Of a stretch of 64,000 bases of DNA, positions 34,972 through 42,854 are shown piece by piece. Numbering within the stretch: position 1 is the stretch's first letter; each line of letters opens with the position of its first letter. The notes below the pieces were generated by a model. It saw only the letters and a list, made by a program, of their open reading frames with translations, was not told where the DNA came from and ran no database searches. This DNA is from Paraburkholderia rhynchosiae (lineage in GTDB: Bacteria > Pseudomonadota > Gammaproteobacteria > Burkholderiales > Burkholderiaceae), in assembly GCF_002879865.1 (NCBI RefSeq), contig NZ_PNXY01000016.1, positions 1-64,000 on the forward strand. Reading direction: 5' to 3'. A program made the position numbers and the translations under genes.

Positions 34972-35178
34972 AATGCGCCGACCGAAAGTCTGTGGGGTTC
35001 GCTGAAGGTAGCACGTATGCACGGCAGGCACTTCGCCACGCGGCGAGCCGCAATGGATGAGGTAATTGATTGGCTGGGCTTTTACAATGCACGCCGGTTA
35101 CACTCGACACTCGACTACGTCAGCCCCATGACATTCGAGAAGAACTGGTTCGCGGCTCAGCAAGGTGAAGCCGCATAA
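34972..35178 (+). pseudogene. IS3-family transposase C-terminal fragment
   Basis: The frame reads NAPTESLWGSLKVARMHGRH, AMDEVIDWLGFYNARRLHST, LDYVSPMTFE, and stops at 35176. This is the end of IS3-family OrfB, including the last catalytic Glu (TES) of the DDE triad. Everything upstream is missing. Confidence 0.85.
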
Positions 35179-35232
35179 TTCGCTTGGTTAAGGGATTCGT
35201 CAAACAGGGGCAAGGTCAGAGAAATCGAAGCC

Positions 35233-35422
35233 GCTAACGCCCGAGTACGCCCGCGAGCTGGAAGTATGGACGTGCGCCTGGTACGACGAAGCCGTTGCAG
35301 CGAATTTCGTGCGCCCGCCGTATCACCCTGACGCGACGAACATCAAACGTCTCCAGGGCTACTTCCACGCCGGCCTGGCGCCGGCTGAAGCCGCAGCGGC
35401 ATGCTTCGGAAGGAATCACTGA
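35233..35422 (+). pseudogene. Unidentified gene tail
   Basis: An open frame reads LTPEYARELEVWTCAWYDEA, VRPPYHPDATNIKRLQGYFH, AGLAPAEAAAACFGRNH and stops. The composition is convincingly protein-like but there is no start codon and I do not recognise a family. It may come from a phage or island gene. Confidence 0.35.
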
Positions 35423-35537
35423 ACGGTGTCGTCATCGCGTCTCCGCTGGGCAAGGATGGTCCTGCGGAAGGCACACAACGATCCGATCCGCGGAGGCAAC
35501 ACACGTCATTGCATTGCCACAACGCACACGAATATCA

Positions 35538-35764
35538 TCAGCTACCGTATGGATTAAATTCGAAATACTTCTTTGCGATTCTAGAACAAGTCCCATCAGC
35601 CAGCATTCCCTCAATAGCTTTATTTATTCTATTTTCCAGATCAACGTCACTCTTTCTCAAACCGATTCCGGCCCCGTTACTCGAATAAATGTCTCCGCCA
35701 GAAAATTCGAAATTCTTTCCATTCTGCGTCTTCAGAAGGCCGAGATGGAATGGACACCGCCCTC
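35538..35764 (-). pseudogene. Amino-acid-type ABC binding protein, C-terminal part
   Basis: The minus strand reads LLKTQNGKNFEFSGGDIYSS, GAGIGLRKSDVDLENRINKA, IEGMLADGTCSRIAKKYFEF, and stops at 35538. This is the end of a HisJ/ArgT-type periplasmic binding protein. The N-terminal part lies at 41961-42537 on the same strand. A 6-bp word GCCCTC borders both halves (35759-35764 and 41961-41966). Removing 35759-41960 joins them in frame into 265 codons, the normal family length. Confidence 0.8.
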
Positions 35765-35799
35765 CCTTGTATCTTGAAGTTCATGGTCTTTAATAATCA

Positions 35800-37195
35800 T
35801 GATAGGAGGCTGTGGAGCTTGTGGGCGAAGGTGAGCGCGGTGGGCAACGTGTAGCGTTGTCCACGGTAAGCTCGCCGGTGCGCCGCAGGCGCATCGTCCA
35901 CAAATCCACAGCCTGTCGTTAATTTTTGTTGTTGATGTCGGTTTGGCAAAGCTCGTGCAGCCTGATCTCCTCCCTGGGGTTTACAAGCCCGTCCCGAAGC
36001 ACATGGCGCACGAGCCGAGCCGCTCATCGGAAGCCCGAACAGTTGCCTGAACCTAATTCGCATAAGCAAGGATGGGAAATGACGAGCCTGCCAGATTCGA
36101 CTTCCACACCGGTCACGATTGGCATTGATGTGGCGAAAACCACGCTGGACATAGCGGTAGGCCTGAATGCACCACCCCTGACGCTGACGAACGACGCCGA
36201 AGGCTTCGATACGTTACTGGGGCAGTTGGCGACACATAAGGTTGCACTGGTTGTAATGGAAGCCACGGGTGGTCTTGAAACGGCTGCCGCCGCTGTATTG
36301 CAGGCTGCAGGTTACGCGGTGGCCGTCATCAATCCCCGACAGGCGCGAGATTTTGCACGAGCGATGGGACAACTGGCGAAGACCGATCGCATCGATGCAC
36401 GCATTCTCGCGCAGCTCGGCGAAGTCATTGAACGTAGTCCGGAACGCGACAAGTACGTCAAACCTCTGCCGAGCGCAGAGCAGCAAGCCCTCGCGGCTCT
36501 GGTCACACGCCGTCGTCAACTGATCGCCATGCTCGTCGCCGAACGCAACCGGCTGGCCCAATCGCCTGCGGCAACCCGAAAAAGCATCGACACCATCGTC
36601 GAAGCGCTGGCCAAAGAACTCGATCGTATCGGCAGTGACATGACCGGGCACGTTCAGACGAATTTCGCCGATCTGTCGGCGCTGCTCGATAGCGTAAAGG
36701 GAGTTGGCAAGACAACGATTTCGACCCTGATCTGCGAGGTTCCTGAACTTGGCAAACTGTCGCGTCGCGAGATCGGCGCGTTGATTGGCGTCGCACCGGT
36801 CAACCGCGACTCCGGACAGATGCGAGGAAAGCGCACAATCTTCGGCGGCCGTAGCAGCGTGCGGCAAGTGCTCTACATGGCGGCGCTGTCCGCGACTCGC
36901 TTTAACCCTGTCATAAAGGTGTTCTATGACCGTCTCGTCGTAGCGGGCAAGCCAAAGAAGGTCGCCATCGTCGCATGCATGCGCAAGCTCCTAAGCATCC
37001 TCAACGCAATGGTCAAAACAGGAGCGTCCTGGAATGCTTCGCTTCATCAGTCGAAGCGCGAAAGCGCTTGACGTTCAACACAGTTGCTTCGGGGACGCAG
37101 GGCCCAGCAGGTGTACGGAGGCCCTCCAGAACCGATCGGCATCAGTGTGCCAGAGCGGCGTTTCGACACGTCCACTTGAGGAACGGAGGGCCCAA
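35800..37195 (+). mobile_element. IS110-family element 1 (approximate limits)
   Basis: It includes the transposase 36079-37071 and about 270 noncoding bases upstream (35808-36078). In IS110-group elements the noncoding end upstream of the gene encodes the bridge RNA, so this is where it should be sought. The ends are not defined because IS110 elements lack inverted repeats. Confidence 0.5.
36079..37071 (+). CDS. IS110-family transposase 1
   Basis: This 330-residue DEDD recombinase has N-terminal TIGIDVAKTTLDIAVG (first Asp), VVMEATGGLE (Glu), and KTDRIDARILAQL (the two later Asp residues). The C-terminal Transposase_20 part follows: LDSVKGVGKTTISTLICEVP, with the conserved Ser region APVNRDSGQMRGKRTIFGGR. 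All catalytic motifs look intact and the length is normal. The ATG at 36079 was chosen because it precedes the RuvC-like domain by 14 residues; the longer frame upstream is noncoding element DNA. Confidence 0.92.
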   Translation: MTSLPDSTSTPVTIGIDVAKTTLDIAVGLNAPPLTLTNDAEGFDTLLGQLATHKVALVVMEATGGLETAAAAVLQAAGYAVAVINPRQARDFARAMGQLAKTDRIDARILAQLGEVIERSPERDKYVKPLPSAEQQALAALVTRRRQLIAMLVAERNRLAQSPAATRKSIDTIVEALAKELDRIGSDMTGHVQTNFADLSALLDSVKGVGKTTISTLICEVPELGKLSRREIGALIGVAPVNRDSGQMRGKRTIFGGRSSVRQVLYMAALSATRFNPVIKVFYDRLVVAGKPKKVAIVACMRKLLSILNAMVKTGASWNASLHQSKRESA

Positions 37196-38218
37196 ATGAA
37201 TGCTACGACATACGGACTGGATGTTGCAAAGCAGATCTTCCAGATGTACTGGGTCGATGCACCGACCGGCGAGATTGCCAATCGGCGCTTTCGACGCGAC
37301 GAGTTGATCACGTTTCTCGCGCAGCGGCCGGCTGGCCGGGTGGCACTTGAAGCATGCGGCAGCGCGCACTGGTGGGCCCGCAAGATCCAGGCACTGGGAC
37401 ACGAGGTGGTGCTGTTGCACGCGAAGTTTATCCGGCCATTTGTCCAGACGAACAAGACCGATGCGGCGGATGCGCGCGCGATCTGGACGGCGGTGCAGCA
37501 ACCGGGAATGCGGACCGTAGCAACGAAGACGGAAGACCAGCAGGCCATACTCGGTCTTCACCGGATGCGCTCGCTGCTCATCAAGTTCCGGACGATGCGG
37601 GTCAACCAATTGCGAGGTTTGCTCTACGAGTTCGGTATGTCGTTCCGAGCCGGTCGGGTCGCCGGACTCAACGAGATCCGCGCACGCATGGCTGAACTTG
37701 AAGACGCCGTGTCGGGAATGATGATCTCCAGCCTGCAAGACCAGTTGAGGCGCATCGACGGGATTGAGCAGGATATTGATCAGCTTGAGAAACGGATAGG
37801 CTCTTGGCACAAGCACGAAGCGGCGTGCCGTGCAATCGCTGAAGTGCCTGGCATCGGCAGACTCACGGCAACAGCGCTGGTGGCAACGATCGGGGATGCA
37901 AAGACGTTCAAATCTGGCCGCGAGTTTGCGTCGTTTCTCGGACTGGTTCCACGGCAAAGCGGCACCGGTGGCAAGATCCGGCTGGGCTCGATCTCGAAGC
38001 GAGGGGATCCCTATTTGCGTACGTTGTTGATCCATGGAGCCCGCTCGGTGATGTGTCATACCAAGGTTCCGGCAGCATGGCAGAAAGGAATTCAGGAGCG
38101 ACGACCTGCCAATGTAGTCGCCGTGGCCCTGGCCAACAAGATCGCACGCACCGCATGGGCAATTCTCGCTCACGGCAGCATGTACGAGAAGCATCACGTT
38201 AGTGTGAAATCTGTTTAG
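37196..38218 (+). CDS. IS110-family transposase 2
   Basis: This is a 340-residue DEDD recombinase distinct from its neighbour. It has TYGLDVAKQIFQMYWVD, VALEACGSAHWWARK, TDAADARAIWTAVQ, and in the second half EVPGIGRLTATALVATIGD, SFLGLVPRQSGTGGKIRLGS with the nucleophilic-Ser region, and HGARSVM. It appears intact. The ATG has GGAGG 8 bases upstream. It is followed by about 260 noncoding bases (38219-38480) that end near GCGGTGTCCATAG, a sequence I associate with the right end of such elements. Confidence 0.92.
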   Translation: MNATTYGLDVAKQIFQMYWVDAPTGEIANRRFRRDELITFLAQRPAGRVALEACGSAHWWARKIQALGHEVVLLHAKFIRPFVQTNKTDAADARAIWTAVQQPGMRTVATKTEDQQAILGLHRMRSLLIKFRTMRVNQLRGLLYEFGMSFRAGRVAGLNEIRARMAELEDAVSGMMISSLQDQLRRIDGIEQDIDQLEKRIGSWHKHEAACRAIAEVPGIGRLTATALVATIGDAKTFKSGREFASFLGLVPRQSGTGGKIRLGSISKRGDPYLRTLLIHGARSVMCHTKVPAAWQKGIQERRPANVVAVALANKIARTAWAILAHGSMYEKHHVSVKSV

Positions 38219-38611
38219 CAGGGAAGCGGAAAAGGTAAGATCGTAGTCTCGATAGGTTGCTGAGGTTGATTAACATGTGATGGCGAAACAGGTCGGACCG
38301 CAGGAACGTGAACCTGAACACACCCTTGTACTGAAAAGTACGTGGCCGAGATGAGGACGTTCCTGGCGCATTCCATCAGGGCTCGCGGCTTCGGCTTGCG
38401 CAAAGCCGAATATAAGTCTGCTGCCGATACCTCGTTAAAACGTCACATCACGATCAACTTGGCAAACCGGGCGGTGTCCATAGTGTGCTACGAATGCAAG
38501 CGCAGCGGTTGCGTGAGCAATGCTTTATTGAAGATGAGGGCGGGCCCCTCGAAGTCGGCTTGCAGGAGCTGGCTTCAAATCACCTCAAGCTGCGCGGGTA
38601 AAGAGTCCGCG
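38219..38611. other. Noncoding: right end of IS110 element 2 and unassigned DNA
   Basis: 38219-38480 probably belongs to IS110 element 2 and could hold a bridge RNA if the element is of the IS1111 subgroup, where that RNA lies downstream. 38481-38611 is the flank into which the group II intron was inserted. No gene is seen. Confidence 0.4.
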
Positions 38612-40335
38612 TGGTGAGCGTTGAGGAAAAGGCGGAGAGAAATTCTGTCAGATGAGTGCTGGTGAGACGAACGCGAGTGAACCACTGATGACGTGTCGAA
38701 ACCCCATGACGACGCCAAAACCGGGGGGTATGGATGCCCCGGGACAAGGACAGACGGAGCCTGTTGACGGGCTGTCTGGCGTCCGGCATGAAGGTGGCGT
38801 GACGCCAGCGCAGGCTTCAATGAGGAACGTAGGAACCTGTCGTCGCGATGCGAAGGGAGAAGCTCAAGCAGGCAGCCCCTGCAAGAGCCTGAGTACCGAT
38901 GCGCGGCACGGGGGCGGAGTCGTCCGTAGTAGGGAGGAAGGCCCTGTAACGGGGCTGGACCGAAGGGGCGACGTTGCCCGGCAAGACGAGGCAGACAACC
39001 GGCAACGGGAGGATCTGTCTCGGCATGCCAAACCGTTTGATATTTCCAAGCGCGAAGTGTGGGAGGCCTACAAGAAGGTCAAGGCCAACCGGGGCGCTGC
39101 TGGAGTTGATCGGCAGACGATTGAGGAGTTCGATTCGAGGTTGGCTGACAACCTTTATAAACTCTGGAATCGACTGGCCTCGGGAAGTTACCAACCTCCG
39201 CCTGTTAGACGTGTGGAGATCCCGAAGGCAGGTGGCGGTGTGCGACCGTTGGGGATACCGACGGTCGCCGCCCGGGTGGCTCAGATGGTGGTCAAACAGC
39301 GTCTTGAGCCACAACTGGAACCGCGCTTCCATCCCGACTCTTACGGCTACCGGCCGGGTCGGTCGGCACATCAGGCAGTGGCCATGGCGCGCGTGCGTTG
39401 CTGGCGATATGCCTGGGTGCTTGATCTCGACATCAAGGGCTTCTTCGATTCCATCGATCACGCCTTGCTGATGAAGGCGATACGGCATCACACGAAGTGC
39501 AGGGTGACGCTTCTGTACATTGAGCGGTGGCTTCGGGCTCCGGTCAGTCTGGCAGACGGCACGACGCAGCAGCGGGACGCTGGCACACCGCAAGGCGGAG
39601 TCATCAGTCCGTTGCTGGCCAATCTGTTTCTGCACTATGTGTTCGACGAATGGATGCGCCGCAACTACCCGGGCGTGCCGTTCGAACGTTATGCCGATGA
39701 TGTAGTTTGCCACTGTCGCACCCTGACGGAGGCGCAGGCGCTCAAGGCAGCCCTGGAACAGCGGATGGCGCAGTGCTCACTTGCTTTGCATCCACAGAAG
39801 ACGAAAGTCGTCTACTGTCGCGATGACAATCGGCGGGAGCGTTTTAGCGTTCATCAGTTTGACTTCCTGGGCTTCTGTTTCCGACCGCGATTCGCAAGAT
39901 CGCGCGCCGGTACGGTGTTCGTGAGCTTCCTGCCTGCGATCAGCCAAACAGCGGCCAAAGCCATTCGCCAGACAGTGCGTCGATGGCGACTGCATTGCCG
40001 ACACACCGTGGACTTGACGGACCTGGCGCAGGAGATCAACCCTGTGCTCAAAGGGTGGCTGAAATATTATGGCCGCTTCTATCGTTCGGCGTTGTACGCG
40101 GTGTTCGATTCGTTGGATCAGTACCTGGTGCGGTGGGTGCGCAGGAAATACAAGCGCCTGAAGGATAAAGTGAGTCGGGCACGGGAGCTGGTGGTCAAGA
40201 TAAGACATCAGCAGCCGGGTCTGTTTGCTCACTGGATTCTGGCGCAAAACGGTGGGCAATAGGAGCCGGATGAATCGAGAGATTCACGTCCGGTTCTGGG
40301 AGGGCCTGTGGGTGCGATTCCCACGGGCTACTCAC
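38612..40335 (+). mobile_element. Group II intron 1
   Basis: The intron carries a maturase gene and ends in a clear domain V at 40263-40296 (34 bases, GAGCCGGATGAA with pairing CGTCCGGTTC) and a domain VI hairpin (CTGTGGG/CCCACGG) with the branch A before CTCAC, giving a 3' end at about 40335. The 5' end is placed at a GTGAGC near 38612 and is uncertain by tens of bases. IS1182 begins directly after its 3' end. Confidence 0.75.
38652..40262 (+). CDS. ltrA: Group II intron reverse transcriptase/maturase 1
   Basis: This is an open frame of 536 codons. The reverse-transcriptase domain begins near residue 125 (KPFDISKREVWEAYKKVKAN, GAAGVDRQTIEEF), with PLGIPTVAARVAQMVVK, YGYRPGRSAHQAV, LDLDIKGFFDSIDH, GTPQGGVISPLLANL and the catalytic FERYADDVV. 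Maturase domain X includes INPVLKGWLKYYGRFY. There is no endonuclease domain. The first 120 codons overlie structured intron RNA and may not be translated, so the real start is uncertain. The protein reverse transcribes and helps splice its own intron. Confidence 0.88.
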   Translation: MSAGETNASEPLMTCRNPMTTPKPGGMDAPGQGQTEPVDGLSGVRHEGGVTPAQASMRNVGTCRRDAKGEAQAGSPCKSLSTDARHGGGVVRSREEGPVTGLDRRGDVARQDEADNRQREDLSRHAKPFDISKREVWEAYKKVKANRGAAGVDRQTIEEFDSRLADNLYKLWNRLASGSYQPPPVRRVEIPKAGGGVRPLGIPTVAARVAQMVVKQRLEPQLEPRFHPDSYGYRPGRSAHQAVAMARVRCWRYAWVLDLDIKGFFDSIDHALLMKAIRHHTKCRVTLLYIERWLRAPVSLADGTTQQRDAGTPQGGVISPLLANLFLHYVFDEWMRRNYPGVPFERYADDVVCHCRTLTEAQALKAALEQRMAQCSLALHPQKTKVVYCRDDNRRERFSVHQFDFLGFCFRPRFARSRAGTVFVSFLPAISQTAAKAIRQTVRRWRLHCRHTVDLTDLAQEINPVLKGWLKYYGRFYRSALYAVFDSLDQYLVRWVRRKYKRLKDKVSRARELVVKIRHQQPGLFAHWILAQNGGQ

Positions 40336-40339
40336 CTAA

Positions 40340-41960
40340 GGGTGTGTGAAAACGCACTCATCGCCTAAACTGAATCAACTCATTGAGGCCGGGTGACTCA
40401 TGAAGCGATTCGTTGAAGGCGATGACCGCAAGCAGGTCGCACTACTTCCCGAATGCGTCGATGACTACATCGGCCAGGACAACCCGATCAGAATCGTCGA
40501 CGTGTTCGTGGATGAACTGGACCTCACGACTCTCGGCTTTAACGGCACCACGCCCGCAATCACCGGGCGCCCGTCCTACCACCCTGGCGTGATGCTCAAG
40601 ATCTATATCTACGGGTATCTGAACCGGGTACCCTCAAGTCGGCGTCTTGAGCGCGAATGCCAACGCAACGTCGAGTTGATGTGGCTGACAGGACGTCTGG
40701 CGCCAGACTTCAAAACGATCGCCGACTTTCGCCGCGACAACGGGCCGGCCATTCGCAACGTATGCCGTCGCTTCGTCGAGCTGTGTCGAGGACTGAAGCT
40801 GCTATCGAGCGACATGGTCGCCATCGACGGCAGCAAATTCAAGGCGGTGAACAGCCGCGACAGGAACTACACGGCGGGCAAGATCGACAAGCGTCAGCAA
40901 CAGATTGAGGAAAGCGTCCAGCGATACCTCGACATGATTGAAACCGCAGACCGGACCAGTCCGACAGGTTTCGATGTGAAGACCGTGCGCCTGTACGAGA
41001 AGATCGCTTTGTTGCGCCAGCGGATGCGTGAGCTCGAGCAAATCAAAGCGCAGCTGAAGAAAGAACCTGACGGACAACTGTCGCTTACCGACCCGGATTC
41101 CCGCTCTATGACCAGCGGTGGCAAAAGAACCGGAACTGTCGGCTACAACGTGCAGACCGCCGTGGATACGAAGCACCATCTGATCGTGGAACATGAGGTG
41201 ACGAATATCGGAGGCGATCACGGGCAACTCAGCAGGATGGCCGTGTCAGCGAAGAAGGCGATGGGCAAGCCGGGGCTGAAGGTGCTAGCTGATCGAGGCT
41301 ACTACAGCGGTCCGGACATCCGCGCCTGTGAACTGGCTGGGATCACCACGTATGTCCCGAAACCACTCACCTCGGCGTCAAGGAAGAAAGGGCTCTTTAC
41401 CAAGCGCGACTTCATCTACGTTGCCAGGAACGATGAATATCGATGCCCCGCCGGTGAGCGCGCAATTCCTCGATTCAAGACCGTTGAGAAAGACATGAAC
41501 CTGCGCGTGTACTGGCCCAGCGCATGCCCGCGTTGCCATCTCAAGGAGCGATGTTCCCCCAGCGACTACCGCCGCATCCGACGATGGGAACACGAACATG
41601 TACTGGAAGCCGTGCAGCGTCGACTCGAGCGCATGCCCGATGCAATGACCATTCGAAGAAGCACGGTCGAACACGTCTTCGGCACGCTGAAGCATTGGAT
41701 GGGGGCCACCCACTTCCTGACCCGGACGCTGGGACGGGTGAGCACCGAAATGAGCCTTCAGGTGCTAGCCTACAACCTCAAGCGCGTCATCAATATACTG
41801 GGGGTCGCCGGAATGATGAAGGCGATGAAGCGGGCTACCAGCTGAGGCCCCGAGGGGCTTCTTGCGGCCGCGATGTTCGATTAGCGCAAGCTCGGCGCAT
41901 CTAACCTGATCGATCCGACCGGCAACGTCGCCCTCAGCGGTTGAAATGGAGTTTCCACAC
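40340..41960 (+). mobile_element. IS1182-family element
   Basis: The left end GTGTGTGAAAACGCA (from about 40340) is similar to the reverse complement of the right end (GTGTGGAAACTCC, 41948-41960), giving imperfect terminal inverted repeats around one transposase gene. The right end abuts the binding-protein fragment at GCCCTC (41961). Confidence 0.7.
40400..41845 (+). CDS. IS1182-family transposase
   Basis: This 481-residue DDE transposase appears intact. It has the N-terminal domain DNPIRIVDVFVDELDLTTLG and YHPGVMLKIYIYGYLNRVPS, then DFKTIADFRRDNG, DMVAIDGSKFKAVNSRDRNY (first Asp), GYNVQTAVDTKHHLIVEHEV, LKVLADRGYYSGPDIRACEL (second Asp), a Cys cluster CPRCHLKERC, and RRSTVEHVFGTLKHWMG (Glu). 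These are hallmarks of IS1182. It follows group II intron 1 immediately. Confidence 0.93.
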   Translation: MKRFVEGDDRKQVALLPECVDDYIGQDNPIRIVDVFVDELDLTTLGFNGTTPAITGRPSYHPGVMLKIYIYGYLNRVPSSRRLERECQRNVELMWLTGRLAPDFKTIADFRRDNGPAIRNVCRRFVELCRGLKLLSSDMVAIDGSKFKAVNSRDRNYTAGKIDKRQQQIEESVQRYLDMIETADRTSPTGFDVKTVRLYEKIALLRQRMRELEQIKAQLKKEPDGQLSLTDPDSRSMTSGGKRTGTVGYNVQTAVDTKHHLIVEHEVTNIGGDHGQLSRMAVSAKKAMGKPGLKVLADRGYYSGPDIRACELAGITTYVPKPLTSASRKKGLFTKRDFIYVARNDEYRCPAGERAIPRFKTVEKDMNLRVYWPSACPRCHLKERCSPSDYRRIRRWEHEHVLEAVQRRLERMPDAMTIRRSTVEHVFGTLKHWMGATHFLTRTLGRVSTEMSLQVLAYNLKRVINILGVAGMMKAMKRATS

Positions 41961-42537
41961 GCCCTCGGCCATATTCCGTCGTCACCGCGTCCTGGAATGC
42001 TCCATCAAGTCTCCCGGAAATCAAATCGGCGTAGACCTGATCCGGGGTTTGATAGGACACGACAATTGCACCCGCTGGCTCCCAATATTTCTTTGCGTAC
42101 GTCTCCTGGATGGAGCCTTGTTGAACCCCGATTTTTTTACCCTTTAATGACGTGGGGGTCGGCTCCAGACCTGAACTTTTTCGTACAACCAGGCGATTTG
42201 GTGTCTTATACAGCCTCGAGGGAAAATCTATTTGCTGACGTCGCTTTTCCGTCATTGACATCGAAGACAGAATAGCATCGAATTTTCCCGCCGCAAGCGC
42301 GGGAATCAGACCATCAAATTCATTTTCCACCCATACGCACTTCGCATGCAAACGCGCACATATCTCCGTCCCAAGATCGATATCAAATCCGATCAGAGTG
42401 CCACTCGGCGTTTTTGATTCGAACGGCGGAGAAGTTGGATCCACTCTAAACCTGATCGTCGACCAATCTTCAGCGGACGCGACGCTCGAAAAGCAAGCGA
42501 TCGGAAGGGAAATAGCCACAAGAAATATCTTCTTCAT
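41961..42537 (-). pseudogene. Amino-acid-type ABC binding protein, N-terminal part
   Basis: From the ATG at 42537 the frame gives a signal peptide (KIFLVAISLPIACFSSVASA), then FRVDPTSPPFESKTPSGTLI, GFDIDLGTEICARL, WVENEFDGLIPALAAGKFDA, SMSMTEKRRQQIDF, GVQQGSIQETYAKKYW and GRLDGAFQDAVTTEYG, where the IS1182 end interrupts it. This is about 190 residues of a HisJ/ArgT-like protein for polar or basic amino acids. The remaining 70 residues are at 35538. No ribosome site is visible because an IS5-type remnant replaces its upstream region. Confidence 0.85.
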
Positions 42538-42849
42538 CAATGCACCCATTCAGAAATGATCGCGAGATTGTCGCCGCCTTTCTTCGCCGCCGTCGTGGTG
42601 CCTGCCGTCGCCGTGGATGACCGAAAGGTCAAGCAACTGGTCCTGATGAAGTTGCTGCACCGAGCCCGAAAAGATGGCATCGATGCAACCATCGGCCTGC
42701 CAGCGACGAAACGTGCGGTAGATGCGCGTATAGTGAATTTCAGGGTGACCTTCTGCATTCCTGTCGATCGGCAGCATCTTCCATTGGCAACCCATGTACA
42801 GTGCCTGCAGGATGTAGTTGAAGATCCGTGCGCCGGTCAAACCGGCAAA
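42537..42849 (-). pseudogene. IS5-family transposase remnant
   Basis: The minus strand reads LTGARIFNYILQALYMGCQW, KMLPIDRNAEGHPEIHYTRI, YRTFRRWQADGCIDAIF, QLLDLSVIHGDG, then (shifted) TTAAKKGGDNL. This is the N-terminal third of a transposase of the IS5 type, up to the first catalytic Asp. It is cut by group II intron 2 on one side and fuses to the binding-protein start on the other. Confidence 0.75.
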
Positions 42850-42854
42850 GTGTT

